DNA of 64,000 bases from Blautia sp. MSJ-19 (GCF_018918125.1 NZ_JAHLQA010000042.1:1-64000); one strand, 5' to 3'; positions 46,698-55,427 are shown, counted from the stretch's first letter. Numbers and translations: made by a program. The notes: generated by a model not told the origin, from the letters alone.

Positions 46698-47328
46698 CAT
46701 GAAAAAAGTACTTTTTCTGACAGGTGTATTATGTCTTGCTTCTGCAGGCGGTGTGTCTGCATATCTTACAGATTATGACAAAGTAGCCAACCAGTTTACA
46801 GTAGGTAAGGTTGATGTGGAACTGAAAGAAGACAACTGGAAGCCGGAGGAACAGAAAAAGATTGAACCAGGTAAGGTGATCAAAAAGGATCCTAAGATCA
46901 GCAACAAAGGAATCAACGATGCGTTTGTGTATCTGGAAGTGTCAATTCCGATGGCTGAGGTGACTGCAGTGTCAGATAACGGAACAAGACTTGAGAAAAA
47001 AATGCAGGAACTTTTTTCTTTCAGTTCAAGAACCAGCTGGACAAAACTGAATGCACAGAAGCTTGGAAGCAAGCAGGTGTATGTATTTGCCTATAATAAG
47101 ATTCTGAAACCTCAGGAAACTACGGAACCGTTATTTGATATGGTGAAATTCCTGAATATTATCGAAGGACAGCTTGACGGACAGCAGCTGGAGATTCCGG
47201 TAAGAGCATATGCGATTCAGGCATCCTATACAGGTGACAGTGCATCAAGTGTACAGGATCAGGCCAAACTTGCATATCAGAAATATGTGAATCAGAATAA
47301 GAATCAGCCGGGCAAGGTGACTGAATAG
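46669..47328 (+). CDS. SipW-dependent TasA/CalY-like exported protein 1
   Basis: A 219-residue protein with the SipW-type signal: a short basic N-terminus, VLFLTGVLCLASAGGVSA, and the cleavage-site signature AYLTDYDKVANQFTVGKV that typifies TasA/CalY family members. The mature part is beta-rich with no anchor. It is translationally linked to sipW, overlapping it by 29 bases; ATG 46669 has AAGGAG upstream at a somewhat long distance, and ATG 46687 is an alternative. Likely a fibre or matrix subunit. Confidence 0.83.
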   Translation: MRGKSNMKNNMKKVLFLTGVLCLASAGGVSAYLTDYDKVANQFTVGKVDVELKEDNWKPEEQKKIEPGKVIKKDPKISNKGINDAFVYLEVSIPMAEVTAVSDNGTRLEKKMQELFSFSSRTSWTKLNAQKLGSKQVYVFAYNKILKPQETTEPLFDMVKFLNIIEGQLDGQQLEIPVRAYAIQASYTGDSASSVQDQAKLAYQKYVNQNKNQPGKVTE

Positions 47329-47352
47329 TGCGGGGAAAGCAGGTGAAGATAC

Positions 47353-47910
47353 ATGACCGACAGAAAGAAGATTCTGGCCGGAGCAGGAATCCTTCTGGGG
47401 TTGTTTGCCGGAGTGCAGGGCGTGTCGGGATATCAGACCGCTTATGACCAGGCAAAGAATGTAATTGTTCCCGGAAATAATGATACAGAGATCAAAGAGG
47501 AATTTCCGACTCCAACACCGATTGATACAGATGAGGATGCGGATATCCCAAAGAAAATATGGGTTGCGAACAATCCTTCGGGAACGAACAACACCAGTGT
47601 AAACTGTTATGTTCGGGTTGCAGTAGGTTATTCTGATAATGATATCGGAAAAGCCGTTTCCATGAAAAATCGTGATACCGTAAACTGGATTGATGGCGGT
47701 GATGGTTTTTACTATTATACGAAACGTCTGAAAGAAGGTGAGTCGACAACTGCACTTTGCAGTGGTTTTACTGTATCTCATAAAAAACTGGAAACGACGT
47801 ACTGGGATCGGCTGAAGGAATTTGAAATTCAGGTATATGAAGAATCTGTGGAGGCAGATCCTTTTAATGATTACCAGAGTGCCTGGAAATATTACAGCAA
47901 TGAGAATTAA
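47353..47910 (+). CDS. SipW-dependent TasA/CalY-like exported protein 2
   Basis: A 185-residue protein with signal segment KKILAGAGILLGLFAGVQGVSG followed by YQTAYDQAKNVIVPGNND, the same layout as its neighbours (aromatic residue at the cleavage site, then a conserved N-terminal strand). The mature domain has NCYVRVAVGYSDND and FYYYTKRLKEGE, matching the TasA-like core (CxVR-type strand, then a YYYTK strand). No anchor. 25 bases after the preceding gene. Confidence 0.78.
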   Translation: MTDRKKILAGAGILLGLFAGVQGVSGYQTAYDQAKNVIVPGNNDTEIKEEFPTPTPIDTDEDADIPKKIWVANNPSGTNNTSVNCYVRVAVGYSDNDIGKAVSMKNRDTVNWIDGGDGFYYYTKRLKEGESTTALCSGFTVSHKKLETTYWDRLKEFEIQVYEESVEADPFNDYQSAWKYYSNEN

Positions 47911-47927
47911 AAGAGGCGGGTGAAGAT

Positions 47928-49142
47928 ATGAAAAAAGGTACAAAAATCGCAGCAGGAATTCTTATTGGCAGTATGATTGCGGCAACCGGAGTTTACGGTG
48001 CGTTTTCTGACAGTCTGGATGTGGTCAACCGTATTTCAGTGGGAGATGTACATATTTCTGTTTCGGAATTTGCACAGAAAGGCACCGGGGAAGTTCAGTA
48101 TAAAGATCCGGAGAATGTGATTCCGGGACAGAAAATTTCCAAGATTCCAAGAATCACGAATTATGCACTTCCTTGCTGGATTCGTGCAAAGATTGATTGG
48201 GAAGGCGGGAATGAAGAACTGGAAGGTCTGACAGATACGGAACTTTCCGGAATCTCAGAAGACTGGGTAAAACGTGGGGAATATTATTATTACACGAAAG
48301 TGCTCAAAAAGAGAGAGTCGGCCGACTTTTTTAAAGCAGTTACAATTCCGGAGGAATGGACAGAGAAACATGCGCTTCAGAAATTGAGGGCAGATATTCA
48401 GGCAGATGCGATACAGGCTGCGAATTTTACTCCGGATTTTACTGCAATGTCTCCGTGGGGAAATCAGAAGATTCAACAGTGTGTTCATGAGACAAATGGT
48501 GCTTTGACCTGTCGGAAGGGAGAGACGAAGCTGTCTGTGGAATTTAATGGAAAGGCACATCGTCTGGTTGCAGTACCGGATGATTTCTTTACGAATCTGC
48601 AGACCGCCATGCCAGGAGATATTCTGAGAGATACGGTAACAGTGGCAAATACCACGAAAAATGAGGCGGAGATTTTTTTCCATACAGGTACGCAGGGACG
48701 TTCGCAGCAGCAGATGAAAATGCTCAAAGAAATCCGTCTGAAAATCTGGCAGGGAAACCGGACACTGTATGAAGGTACACTTGATTCTCAGGAAATGAGC
48801 AGTGAACATTCCCTGGGTGTCCTTAAAACGGGACAGAAAGATCGGATTCAGTTTCAGATAGAAATTCCTCAGGAATGGGACAATTCTTATGCGTTGCAAA
48901 AAACAGATGTGACCTGGACATTTTCGGTTAAAGAAGATGAGAATATTTCAGAGGATGTTCCTGATGGAGAAACAGGAGCGCGCAGAGGTATTTCGACAGC
49001 TGTCGATTATTCAGGTACAAATAAGAAGAAAGGTGTGAAAACAGGTGACGAAACACATGTAGAGCGATGGATACTTCTCTTTATCGGTACAGGAGCTGCA
49101 GTTCTGGCACTGAAAATCTTTAAAGGAGGAGAAAAGTCATGA
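47928..49142 (+). CDS. TasA/CalY-like protein with GVKTGD cell-wall sorting signal
   Basis: A 404-residue protein. The SipW-type signal GTKIAAGILIGSMIAATGVYG is followed by AFSDSLDVVNRISVGDV, then a TasA-like core (CWIRAKIDWEGG, EYYYYTKVLKK). A second beta-rich domain follows (TVTVANTTKNEAEIFFHTG). The tail is KKKGVKTGDETH, a membrane span and KIFKGGEKS, a sortase-type signal with the same KKGVKTGD motif as the protein at 16485. This combination suggests a wall-anchored base for a TasA-like fibre. It overlaps the next gene by four bases. Confidence 0.82.
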   Translation: MKKGTKIAAGILIGSMIAATGVYGAFSDSLDVVNRISVGDVHISVSEFAQKGTGEVQYKDPENVIPGQKISKIPRITNYALPCWIRAKIDWEGGNEELEGLTDTELSGISEDWVKRGEYYYYTKVLKKRESADFFKAVTIPEEWTEKHALQKLRADIQADAIQAANFTPDFTAMSPWGNQKIQQCVHETNGALTCRKGETKLSVEFNGKAHRLVAVPDDFFTNLQTAMPGDILRDTVTVANTTKNEAEIFFHTGTQGRSQQQMKMLKEIRLKIWQGNRTLYEGTLDSQEMSSEHSLGVLKTGQKDRIQFQIEIPQEWDNSYALQKTDVTWTFSVKEDENISEDVPDGETGARRGISTAVDYSGTNKKKGVKTGDETHVERWILLFIGTGAAVLALKIFKGGEKS

Positions 49143-51274
49143 AAAAAAGAATAGCAGGTTTTCTGATGGCTGTGGCTATGGCAGCTTCTGCTTTTTCTAC
49201 AGTGTATGCTTCAGAGGAAAGGCTGGAAACGGTGTCGACAGAATCAGGGGATATGGAGTATCCGGATTTTGAGAATGGTCTGGAAGTGGATGAGTCGGAA
49301 TTGCCAGAGTCGCAGGAGGACAGGGAAACAGATGAAGAAAATCCGGAGATAGGAAATTTGGATGCTGTGGAAATACCGATTTCGGACACGGAGATTTCTT
49401 TTGAAGAAAATGAGGAAGAGACAGAGGAAGTGAACGAAAGTTCTGCGGATATGGAGGAAGTGTCATTTGCAGCGGAATCCGAAGAGGAACTATTTGCAGA
49501 CGGAGAAAGTGAGAAATCTGTAGCAAGAGCAACAAGCAAAGTTCCGATTGACTGGGTGAGCGCAGACTATAAGATGCCGGAAGCATATGCTTTTACGTAT
49601 GCATTTCGAAAAGGAGTGACAAAACTTTCTTATATCAGCCGTAGTAATGGGACATTAAACGACAAAGTCCATGGCTGGTTTGGTGACAGTGTTGGTTATA
49701 CGGAAGAGTATTGCAAGACTTTTTATGGATGTGCGATTGACGATACTACTTATACGGAACCGATTACAGCATTATACAGTGATGTGGGTGAGTACCGGGG
49801 CCAGATCGTAGATCTTCGTGTCAAAGTGGAAAAGTGGGGCACAGTAGATAAAGATCATGTGGGAAGAGATGGAACCAAGATTATTCCATGTGTTCTTTTT
49901 TACAAAAACAGAATTGCATTTAATACAATTTCCGTTGGTGCAGTACGCTTTAAATTTGAATTTCTGCTGCATAACACGCAGACACAGATTTATCCCAAAG
50001 GACATATCACGGTGGCAGATCTCGATGAAGGCCAGGGAATCAGAACCTATGATGGATGGGGTGTGGATCATATCTATATGCGAAAAGGATATGATCACCT
50101 TAAAGTGACCACAGGCATAATGGATGATGGAAGCGTGTACAACGAGATCAAAGGCAAAGAAGGCGGCGGTTCGATCGAGAATGAAGATGTGCGTGGTTGG
50201 TGTCAGCTGGACTTTAATGGATCTTTTACGTTGAACTGGCTGGCACAGGACAGTTGGAAAAACAGCAAAGGAGCACAGAATGCCTTTTACATTTCTACAG
50301 GGCAGACGATCGGAACTTATGAACCGAATCCGGCACCGGAGAAAAAAGTCGGAGATCAGACAGAGTCTTATGAAACGATGAAACGTCATGAATTTACAAA
50401 GGAGGATCCGCCATATCTGATTACGGAAGAACAGACATTTGACTATGTGATCGCACAGCGACTTCTTCCTGGAACGTATTCTTCTTTTGTGGTAAAGGAC
50501 GAATTGGATAGATGTCTTGATTATCAGAAGGGAAGTGTGGAGACTTCTCTTGGAAACGATGTGACAGACCGATTTGATATTAGTGAATCAGAACATGTGG
50601 TTACGTTTTCTGCGAAGGAATCTTTCCTGAAAACAGATGAAGCATATAATGATGTAACATACTATTTCAGAATCCGGGTGAAAGCAGAAGACAGTCAGAC
50701 CATAAAGGCACATGGACACTGTACGGAAAATGACAGAACGTATACCATTGGAAATACCGCAGCCAGAACTATCATATCAGACCGGATGCAGGACACACAG
50801 AGTACGAATGAATCCTGGATCAAAGGGACGGTTCGACAGATAGATGGAACGATCACTGTAACAAAAAAGATCAAGGAAGCAGGCATCACCTGGGCGCATG
50901 GTAATCCTGTATTTCGATTTCGGGTGATTGGGACGGACCAGAATGGAATCCGACATGCGTATGAGGATTTTGTGGAATTTTCGAAGGGAAATTACAAAAA
51001 GGACGGTGAGTATGCAGTGCTTTCCTGTCGATTTGAAAAAATTCCGGCGGGCAGTTATACCATCAGTGAACTGAGGACCCTGCGATATCAATTTGAAAGT
51101 GCAAAAGCGGACACGGTCAATGTCAGAGTTTCAGGAGAAAAAGGAACGGCAGTTCTGGATGCTGCCAATCAGACGGCCGGGATCACTTTTACAAATGTAA
51201 AGACCAGGTATGACCGATACAGTCATACAGATGTGATACGAAACCATATTCCGGTGGCTGGTAAAGCATCGTAA
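49139..51274 (+). CDS. Pilin-like surface protein, no C-terminal anchor
   Basis: A 711-residue secreted protein with a classical signal peptide (RIAGFLMAVAMAASAFSTVYA), a ~110-residue acidic region, and a central region I do not recognise. A domain like the isopeptide-forming Spy0128/SpaA type runs from about residue 580 (GTITVTKKIKEAGITWAHG, then IPAGSYTISELRTLRYQF). It stops at NHIPVAGKAS without LPXTG or a membrane span, as if a further domain were missing. AAAGGAGG precedes the ATG, which overlaps the previous gene. It may polymerise on the locus's fibres or be a truncated relative of larger pilins. Confidence 0.78.
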   Translation: MKKRIAGFLMAVAMAASAFSTVYASEERLETVSTESGDMEYPDFENGLEVDESELPESQEDRETDEENPEIGNLDAVEIPISDTEISFEENEEETEEVNESSADMEEVSFAAESEEELFADGESEKSVARATSKVPIDWVSADYKMPEAYAFTYAFRKGVTKLSYISRSNGTLNDKVHGWFGDSVGYTEEYCKTFYGCAIDDTTYTEPITALYSDVGEYRGQIVDLRVKVEKWGTVDKDHVGRDGTKIIPCVLFYKNRIAFNTISVGAVRFKFEFLLHNTQTQIYPKGHITVADLDEGQGIRTYDGWGVDHIYMRKGYDHLKVTTGIMDDGSVYNEIKGKEGGGSIENEDVRGWCQLDFNGSFTLNWLAQDSWKNSKGAQNAFYISTGQTIGTYEPNPAPEKKVGDQTESYETMKRHEFTKEDPPYLITEEQTFDYVIAQRLLPGTYSSFVVKDELDRCLDYQKGSVETSLGNDVTDRFDISESEHVVTFSAKESFLKTDEAYNDVTYYFRIRVKAEDSQTIKAHGHCTENDRTYTIGNTAARTIISDRMQDTQSTNESWIKGTVRQIDGTITVTKKIKEAGITWAHGNPVFRFRVIGTDQNGIRHAYEDFVEFSKGNYKKDGEYAVLSCRFEKIPAGSYTISELRTLRYQFESAKADTVNVRVSGEKGTAVLDAANQTAGITFTNVKTRYDRYSHTDVIRNHIPVAGKAS

Positions 51275-51318
51275 AAACAGTTGCAAAATAAAAGACTGCT
51301 TGTTATAATAGTTCTCAC

Positions 51319-51392
51319 CGGGGTATGGCGTAGCTTGGTAGCGCGCACGGCTGGGGGCCGTGAGGTCGCAGGTTCAAATCCTGTTGCCCCGA
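51319..51392 (+). tRNA. tRNA-Pro (anticodon GGG)
   Basis: A complete cloverleaf of 74 bases. Acceptor CGGGGTA pairs with TGCCCCG; the D-arm contains GTAGCTTGGTAGC. The anticodon stem CACGG/CCGTG closes loop CTGGGGG (anticodon GGG, 51353-51355), and the T-arm holds GGTTCAAATC. CCA is not encoded. Its 3' half is the integration site of the element that follows. Confidence 0.96.
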
Positions 51393-51403
51393 CTGAGATA
51401 CTA
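51356..51403. other. attL of the integrated element
   Basis: A 48-bp stretch from the tRNA-Pro anticodon loop through the 3' end and 11 bases beyond, identical to 63313-63360. It marks the left end of an element integrated in the tRNA. Confidence 0.92.
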
Positions 51404-51455
51404 GTAAAATCAAGGGTTTCCAGACTTTTAAAAATTTTCAATTTTTATTACTTTT

Positions 51456-51477
51456 ATTACCTTTTCTATTACCTTTT
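51456..51477 (+). repeat. Putative integrase arm-type sites, left
   Basis: ATTACCTTTT at 51456-51465 and again at 51468-51477 (12-bp period), with a weaker ATTACTTTT at 51447. The matching pair lies at 63237 and 63249 inside the right end, at nearly the same distance from the core. Confidence 0.65.
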
Positions 51478-51587
51478 ATGGTCTTATGAAAAAAAATAAG
51501 GAGGAAATCCTGTACATTTGACGAATGGAAGGATAAAGAAATAGAACATGATGAAATATAATTTAATGATATGATGTAGTCTTATAC

Positions 51588-51616
51588 TTGACTATAGTCA
51601 GAAAGGTGACTATTAA
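51588..51616 (+). promoter_or_regulatory. Promoter of the riboswitch-controlled operon
   Basis: TTGACT (51588-51593), 17-bp spacer, TATTAA (51611-51616), just upstream of the c-di-GMP aptamer. Confidence 0.6.
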
Positions 51617-51636
51617 TGAATGATACAAACACATAA

Positions 51637-51716
51637 AATTGAATATGGCATAGCCGGAGAAATCCGGTGACGCAAAACTACAGGGTCTAAGCGAATGTAT
51701 GACAGCCAGTTGCAAC
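51637..51716 (+). ncRNA. c-di-GMP-I (GEMM) riboswitch aptamer
   Basis: The conserved core is present in order: CCGGA-GAAA-TCCGG (a GAAA tetraloop stem), TGACGCAAA, a short variable stem, GGGTCTAAG, then ATGACAGCCAGTTGC, which carries the tetraloop receptor side. This is the layout of GEMM class I aptamers that bind cyclic di-GMP. It precedes a terminator at 51750-51790 and the exported protein at 51821. Confidence 0.93.
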
Positions 51717-51749
51717 AAGAAACAGAGAGAACGAGTTAGATGATATTAA

Positions 51750-51790
51750 GGCATCACTTTCCTAGAAATGTGGGGAGTGGTGCTTTTTTA
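51750..51790 (+). terminator. Expression-platform terminator of the c-di-GMP riboswitch
   Basis: GCATCACTTTCC pairs with GGGGAGTGGTGC (with G-U pairs) around a short loop, followed by a T-run at 51784-51790. Placed between aptamer and gene, it fits transcriptional control by the ligand. Confidence 0.85.
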
Positions 51791-51820
51791 TTATAAAAAA
51801 AGAACATGGGGGTTGGAAGA

Positions 51821-53122
51821 ATGAAGAAGAAAGTAGTAGTAGCCAGTATTGCAGCAGCAACGTTAATGTTCGGAAGTAATGTGTATGCAGAAGATGTTTT
51901 GCAATATGGACAGGAAGCAGAAATTCAGACAGACTCAGGTAGCTATAAGGTGACGGTTGATAAAATTGTTGAAACCGACCAGTTTGACAGAGATGATAGA
52001 ACTGCAAAGGTTATATGCGTAGATTGTGTTATTGAGAATATTGATTACAAAAACTATGACAATCAGTTAAGTGCATATAATGTCGGAACCGGAGAAGTTG
52101 CATTGGTGGATGCAGATGGAATATCTGCTGAATTTTATGATGTATCAACTACATCAAAAGATGGATATGAGTTTTCAGCGGACATAAAGCCGGGGGAGAA
52201 AAAGAGAGTGGCATTACCATTTTTTGTCCCAGAAGATACAGAAAGTGTCACAGTTAAAATTGACTCAAAATATGAGATAAGTCAGAATTTGCATGAAGAG
52301 GGCAATGAAACATCAACAGATGAAACACAAGAAAATGATGTGTCTGAGCTGCAAAAACAGATAGAGACATTAGAAGCTGAGAACAACGATTTAAAAGCCG
52401 AAAACGAAGAACTGAAAAAAGAAAATGAAGAACTGAAAAATTCTGAGAAAAATCAAGAAGAAACACCAACACCGGAGCCAACCGAAGTTCCTGCTGAAGA
52501 TACATCAACACCGGAACCAACAGAGGAAGCTGCACCGGAAGAAACAGCACCAGAAGCAGAGCAGAAACCTGTAGTAGAATACAAAGATGCGACTACCATT
52601 AGAATTGTGCAGCAAGCATTGAACGATGCAGGATATAACTGCGGCAATCCAGACGGAGTTGCGGGCGGTAAAACAACAGAAGCTGTTACGAAATATCAGA
52701 CCGATAAAGGATTAACGGTTAACGGTCTTGTGACAGATGAATTATTACAGTCACTGGATGTTGTAGAGAAGGTACAGGATGCAGTGCAGAAAGAAGCTTC
52801 AAAAGGGGAGTATGCCGGAGATTACACATACGATCAGTTGGCACGAAATCCTGATACATATACGGGGAATAAAATAAAAATCAGTGGAAAAGTACTTCAA
52901 GCTGATAGTAGTGGAGATATTTGTTATGCCAGAGTTGCAATGAATAATAGTTATGATACGGTTATTTTTGTAACCTATGATAAAGATTTACTGAGTTATA
53001 GACTTCTTGAAGATGACAAAATAACAGTATATGGTACATCCTTGGGTGTTTACAGCTATGAAGCAGTAAGTGGAGCTACGATAACAATTCCATGGTTGAA
53101 TGCAGATATGATTGAAATGTAG
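51821..53122 (+). CDS. Exported protein with coiled coil and peptidoglycan-binding domain
   Basis: A protein of 433 residues. It has a signal peptide (VVVASIAAATLMFGSNVYAED), a beta-rich N-terminal domain resembling secreted DUF4352-like folds (inference), and a coiled coil of E/K/N heptads near residues 175-215. A low-complexity TPEPTE linker leads to a peptidoglycan-binding_1 domain near 255-310 (IVQQALNDAGYNCGNPDGVA, then KYQTDKGLTVNG). The C-terminal ~100 residues look OB-fold-like (NKIKISGKVLQADSSGD). ATG 51821 is chosen because it begins the signal peptide. It is under direct c-di-GMP riboswitch control, suggesting a role in the sessile/motile switch. Confidence 0.82.
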   Translation: MKKKVVVASIAAATLMFGSNVYAEDVLQYGQEAEIQTDSGSYKVTVDKIVETDQFDRDDRTAKVICVDCVIENIDYKNYDNQLSAYNVGTGEVALVDADGISAEFYDVSTTSKDGYEFSADIKPGEKKRVALPFFVPEDTESVTVKIDSKYEISQNLHEEGNETSTDETQENDVSELQKQIETLEAENNDLKAENEELKKENEELKNSEKNQEETPTPEPTEVPAEDTSTPEPTEEAAPEETAPEAEQKPVVEYKDATTIRIVQQALNDAGYNCGNPDGVAGGKTTEAVTKYQTDKGLTVNGLVTDELLQSLDVVEKVQDAVQKEASKGEYAGDYTYDQLARNPDTYTGNKIKISGKVLQADSSGDICYARVAMNNSYDTVIFVTYDKDLLSYRLLEDDKITVYGTSLGVYSYEAVSGATITIPWLNADMIEM

Positions 53123-53133
53123 GAGGAAGAGTA

Positions 53134-54345
53134 ATGAAAAAGTTGAGAAAAATTTTAGTTGCATTGATGGTTGTTTTGTGTATTGGGATGATTAGTCCGG
53201 TATCCTTGGCACAAGTTTTTAATGTGAAAACCGTAGAAGCGGCAGCAAAAATCAATAAGTCAAAGGTAACTTTGATTAAAGGACAAAGTTTGCAGTTGAA
53301 GGTTAATGGTAATTCAAAAAAAGTGAAGTGGTCATCATCTCAAAAAGGTGTTGCAACAGTTACTGGTAAAGGTAAAGTGACTGCCAAAAATGCAGGGACA
53401 GCTGTGATTACTGCAAAGGTAGGAAATAAAAAATATACTTGCAAAGTTACGGTGGAAGCTCCTAAATTATCAAAAACTTCTATTAGTCTTACTGTTGGAA
53501 ATAAGTATAATTTAAAAGTTACAGGAACAAAGCAAAAGGTAGTATGGAGCTCTAGTAATAAAGCAGTTGTAATGGTATTGAATAATGGTCTTGTAGTTGC
53601 AAAAAAAGCAGGAACGGCTAAAATTACTGCAAAAGTAGGAAATAAAAAATATACTTGTAAAGTTACTGTAAAGAAACGTAAGACAGGAGGAAATACACAA
53701 CAATATGTGAAAGCAACTCCAACTCCGGCTCCTAAAATAGAATTGAGTGCGTCTGTGAATTCAATTTCTGTTAAAGAAGATGAAAGCAATACTGTGTCTA
53801 TTAAATATACAGGAACTGGTTCTGTTTATTATGCTGTAGATGATTCAAATATCGTGGATTGTCAATGGATAAAAGGATGGAATAATGATTGGATTAAATT
53901 GAATATCACTGGAAAAAAAGCCGGAACAACGACAGTAAAAATTACAAATAGTACGAATAATGATTGTGTTAGAATAACTGTTAATGTAATCAGTGCAGTG
54001 ACTATAAAATTACCAAAAGTTCCAGTCGAAGTTTATAATTATTATGGTAATACCTTAATGAGAGCATGTAATGTTACTAATATATATTACAAAGCTTATA
54101 AAACTGGTAACTCTTATACTTTTTATATATATGTAGATGGTACAAAGACATATGATAAATATTCTGATGTCAATAGTACTATTTGTGAAGTTGGATATAA
54201 ATTATATAAAAATGGGATTGTTGTTACATCTGGAAGCGTTCTTTCTCCAAGTGTGAGTGTTGGAGAGTCTTTTGCAGGAAGAAATTCGATTGGATTTTTA
54301 AACGAACCAGGAGAATATGAATTGGTTTTAACGAATATAAAATAA
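53134..54345 (+). CDS. Exported protein with bacterial Ig-like (BIG2) repeats
   Basis: A 403-residue protein with a signal peptide (RKILVALMVVLCIGMISP) and two BIG2-type Ig-like repeats at residues ~45-185. The repeats share the near-identical strand TAKVGNKKYTCKVTV and the VKWSSSQKGVATVTGKGKV / VVWSSSNKAVVMVLNNGLV pattern. A ~200-residue C-terminal part has no family I know and no anchor motif. AGGAGG precedes the ATG, 11 bases after the preceding gene, so it is in the same riboswitch-controlled operon. Likely binds surfaces or glycans. Its sequence is more A/T-rich than the core genes. Confidence 0.83.
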   Translation: MKKLRKILVALMVVLCIGMISPVSLAQVFNVKTVEAAAKINKSKVTLIKGQSLQLKVNGNSKKVKWSSSQKGVATVTGKGKVTAKNAGTAVITAKVGNKKYTCKVTVEAPKLSKTSISLTVGNKYNLKVTGTKQKVVWSSSNKAVVMVLNNGLVVAKKAGTAKITAKVGNKKYTCKVTVKKRKTGGNTQQYVKATPTPAPKIELSASVNSISVKEDESNTVSIKYTGTGSVYYAVDDSNIVDCQWIKGWNNDWIKLNITGKKAGTTTVKITNSTNNDCVRITVNVISAVTIKLPKVPVEVYNYYGNTLMRACNVTNIYYKAYKTGNSYTFYIYVDGTKTYDKYSDVNSTICEVGYKLYKNGIVVTSGSVLSPSVSVGESFAGRNSIGFLNEPGEYELVLTNIK

Positions 54346-54782
54346 CCCATCCAACCCCGCACCGCCCGTCATCTACGATAATAGACACAGTGTCGATTAA
54401 CTGAATAACACCAGTAATCACAAAGTATTTTACCGCATAATCTACCAGTCCATCAGCAGCAGTAACATCCTTCAAATCAGCAGCAGTACACTACATAATT
54501 ACGATAAGCAATTCGATGGCTGCCACGATAAGAAAATGAACATAGTAGCTACATGGTCAGAAAAAATAAATTTGACTAAAATAGTAGAAATTATAAAGCA
54601 TAGTAACTACAACATTTTGCTTCAGATGAGAATGACTCGATACCGAACCCGATACAGCGTAAGCAGAATATAAAAAGTGGGAAAAATTCATTGTGATTCC
54701 TGTGAGAAATTCAAGAAAAAAACTTGACCGGAATCATATACAAATTCAGGTTAAAACAGAAACGTGATTTTTTTGAACAAGA
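54346..54782. other. Non-coding gap with decayed phage-like reading frame
   Basis: No intact gene. On the minus strand about 54360-54495 reads as a conserved-looking stretch (DLKDVTAADGLVDYAVKYFV, then ITGVIQLIDTVSIIVDDG) ended by an upstream stop, suggesting the relic of a longer gene. The rest is A/T-rich with no ribosome-binding sites. Confidence 0.45.
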
Positions 54783-54834
54783 AAAGTTGACGTAAATCCT
54801 TTGTAGCATCAGGGATAAACGTCAACTTTTTGTT
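54783..54834. terminator. Bidirectional terminator
   Basis: AAAGTTGACGT (54783-54793) pairs with ACGTCAACTTT (54819-54829), with T's on the plus side and A's on the minus side. Confidence 0.75.
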
Positions 54835-54869
54835 TGGAGAAAAGTGCTGATTTTTGAAGGTAGGGAATT

Positions 54870-55427
54870 CTACAGATTAATCTGTGAGAAATCAATAGAT
54901 AAATCCTCATAGATTCCGGCTTTTACAGAATCCTGTAATGTATACTGCTCCATATCACCATGTTCGAAATTATATACTACAACCTGATTCTTGGACGGGT
55001 CAACAATCCAGTATTCACGGACACCGGCAGTTCTGTATTTGAACAGTTTCGTGTAGTAATCCATTCTTTTACTTGCAGGAGATACGATCTCAATGATCCA
55101 GTCAGGAGAACCCATGCAGCCTTTATCATTCAGCTTATTAGGATCGCAGATAACTGATATATCCGGTTCTACATAAGTGTTGCTTGTTTCGTCCAGATGC
55201 ACGGCGAATGGGGCAGCATAAACTTGACACTGACCATGATGATCTTCAATGTAACGATCAATAATACTGGCAAGCCGTGTTGAAATCCGTTGATGTATCC
55301 TGCTTGGTGGAGCCATATAATAAATATGACCATCAATAAGTTCGGCTCTTTCGCCTTCTGGCAGAGCGTAAATATCATCTATTGTGTAAGTCGATTCTTT
55401 TGGTAATGGCATATTGTCACCTTCCAT
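54870..55427 (-). CDS. Uma2-family (DUF820) putative endonuclease, copy A
   Basis: A 185-residue protein of the PD-(D/E)XK-fold Uma2 family. It has the N-terminal YTIDDIYALPEGERAELIDG, the PDISVICDP strand with the catalytic Asp, DWIIEIVSPASKRMDYYTK (E-x-x-S-P-x-x-x-x-D) and REYWIVDPSKNQVVVY. These proteins are abundant in cyanobacteria and some Firmicutes, often with mobile DNA; their role is not established. A second member lies at 58355 in the same element. Confidence 0.88.
   Translation of the reverse strand: MEGDNMPLPKESTYTIDDIYALPEGERAELIDGHIYYMAPPSRIHQRISTRLASIIDRYIEDHHGQCQVYAAPFAVHLDETSNTYVEPDISVICDPNKLNDKGCMGSPDWIIEIVSPASKRMDYYTKLFKYRTAGVREYWIVDPSKNQVVVYNFEHGDMEQYTLQDSVKAGIYEDLSIDFSQINL

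Noticed and set aside
51281-51499. 72-codon frame running through tRNA-Pro
   Set aside because: It reads through the tRNA and the att site; no ribosome-binding site and no protein-like composition.
54224-54475. 83-codon minus-strand gene
   Set aside because: The frame is ended by a stop just upstream, has no ribosome-binding site and runs into the 3' end of the Ig-like gene; treated as a decayed fragment.
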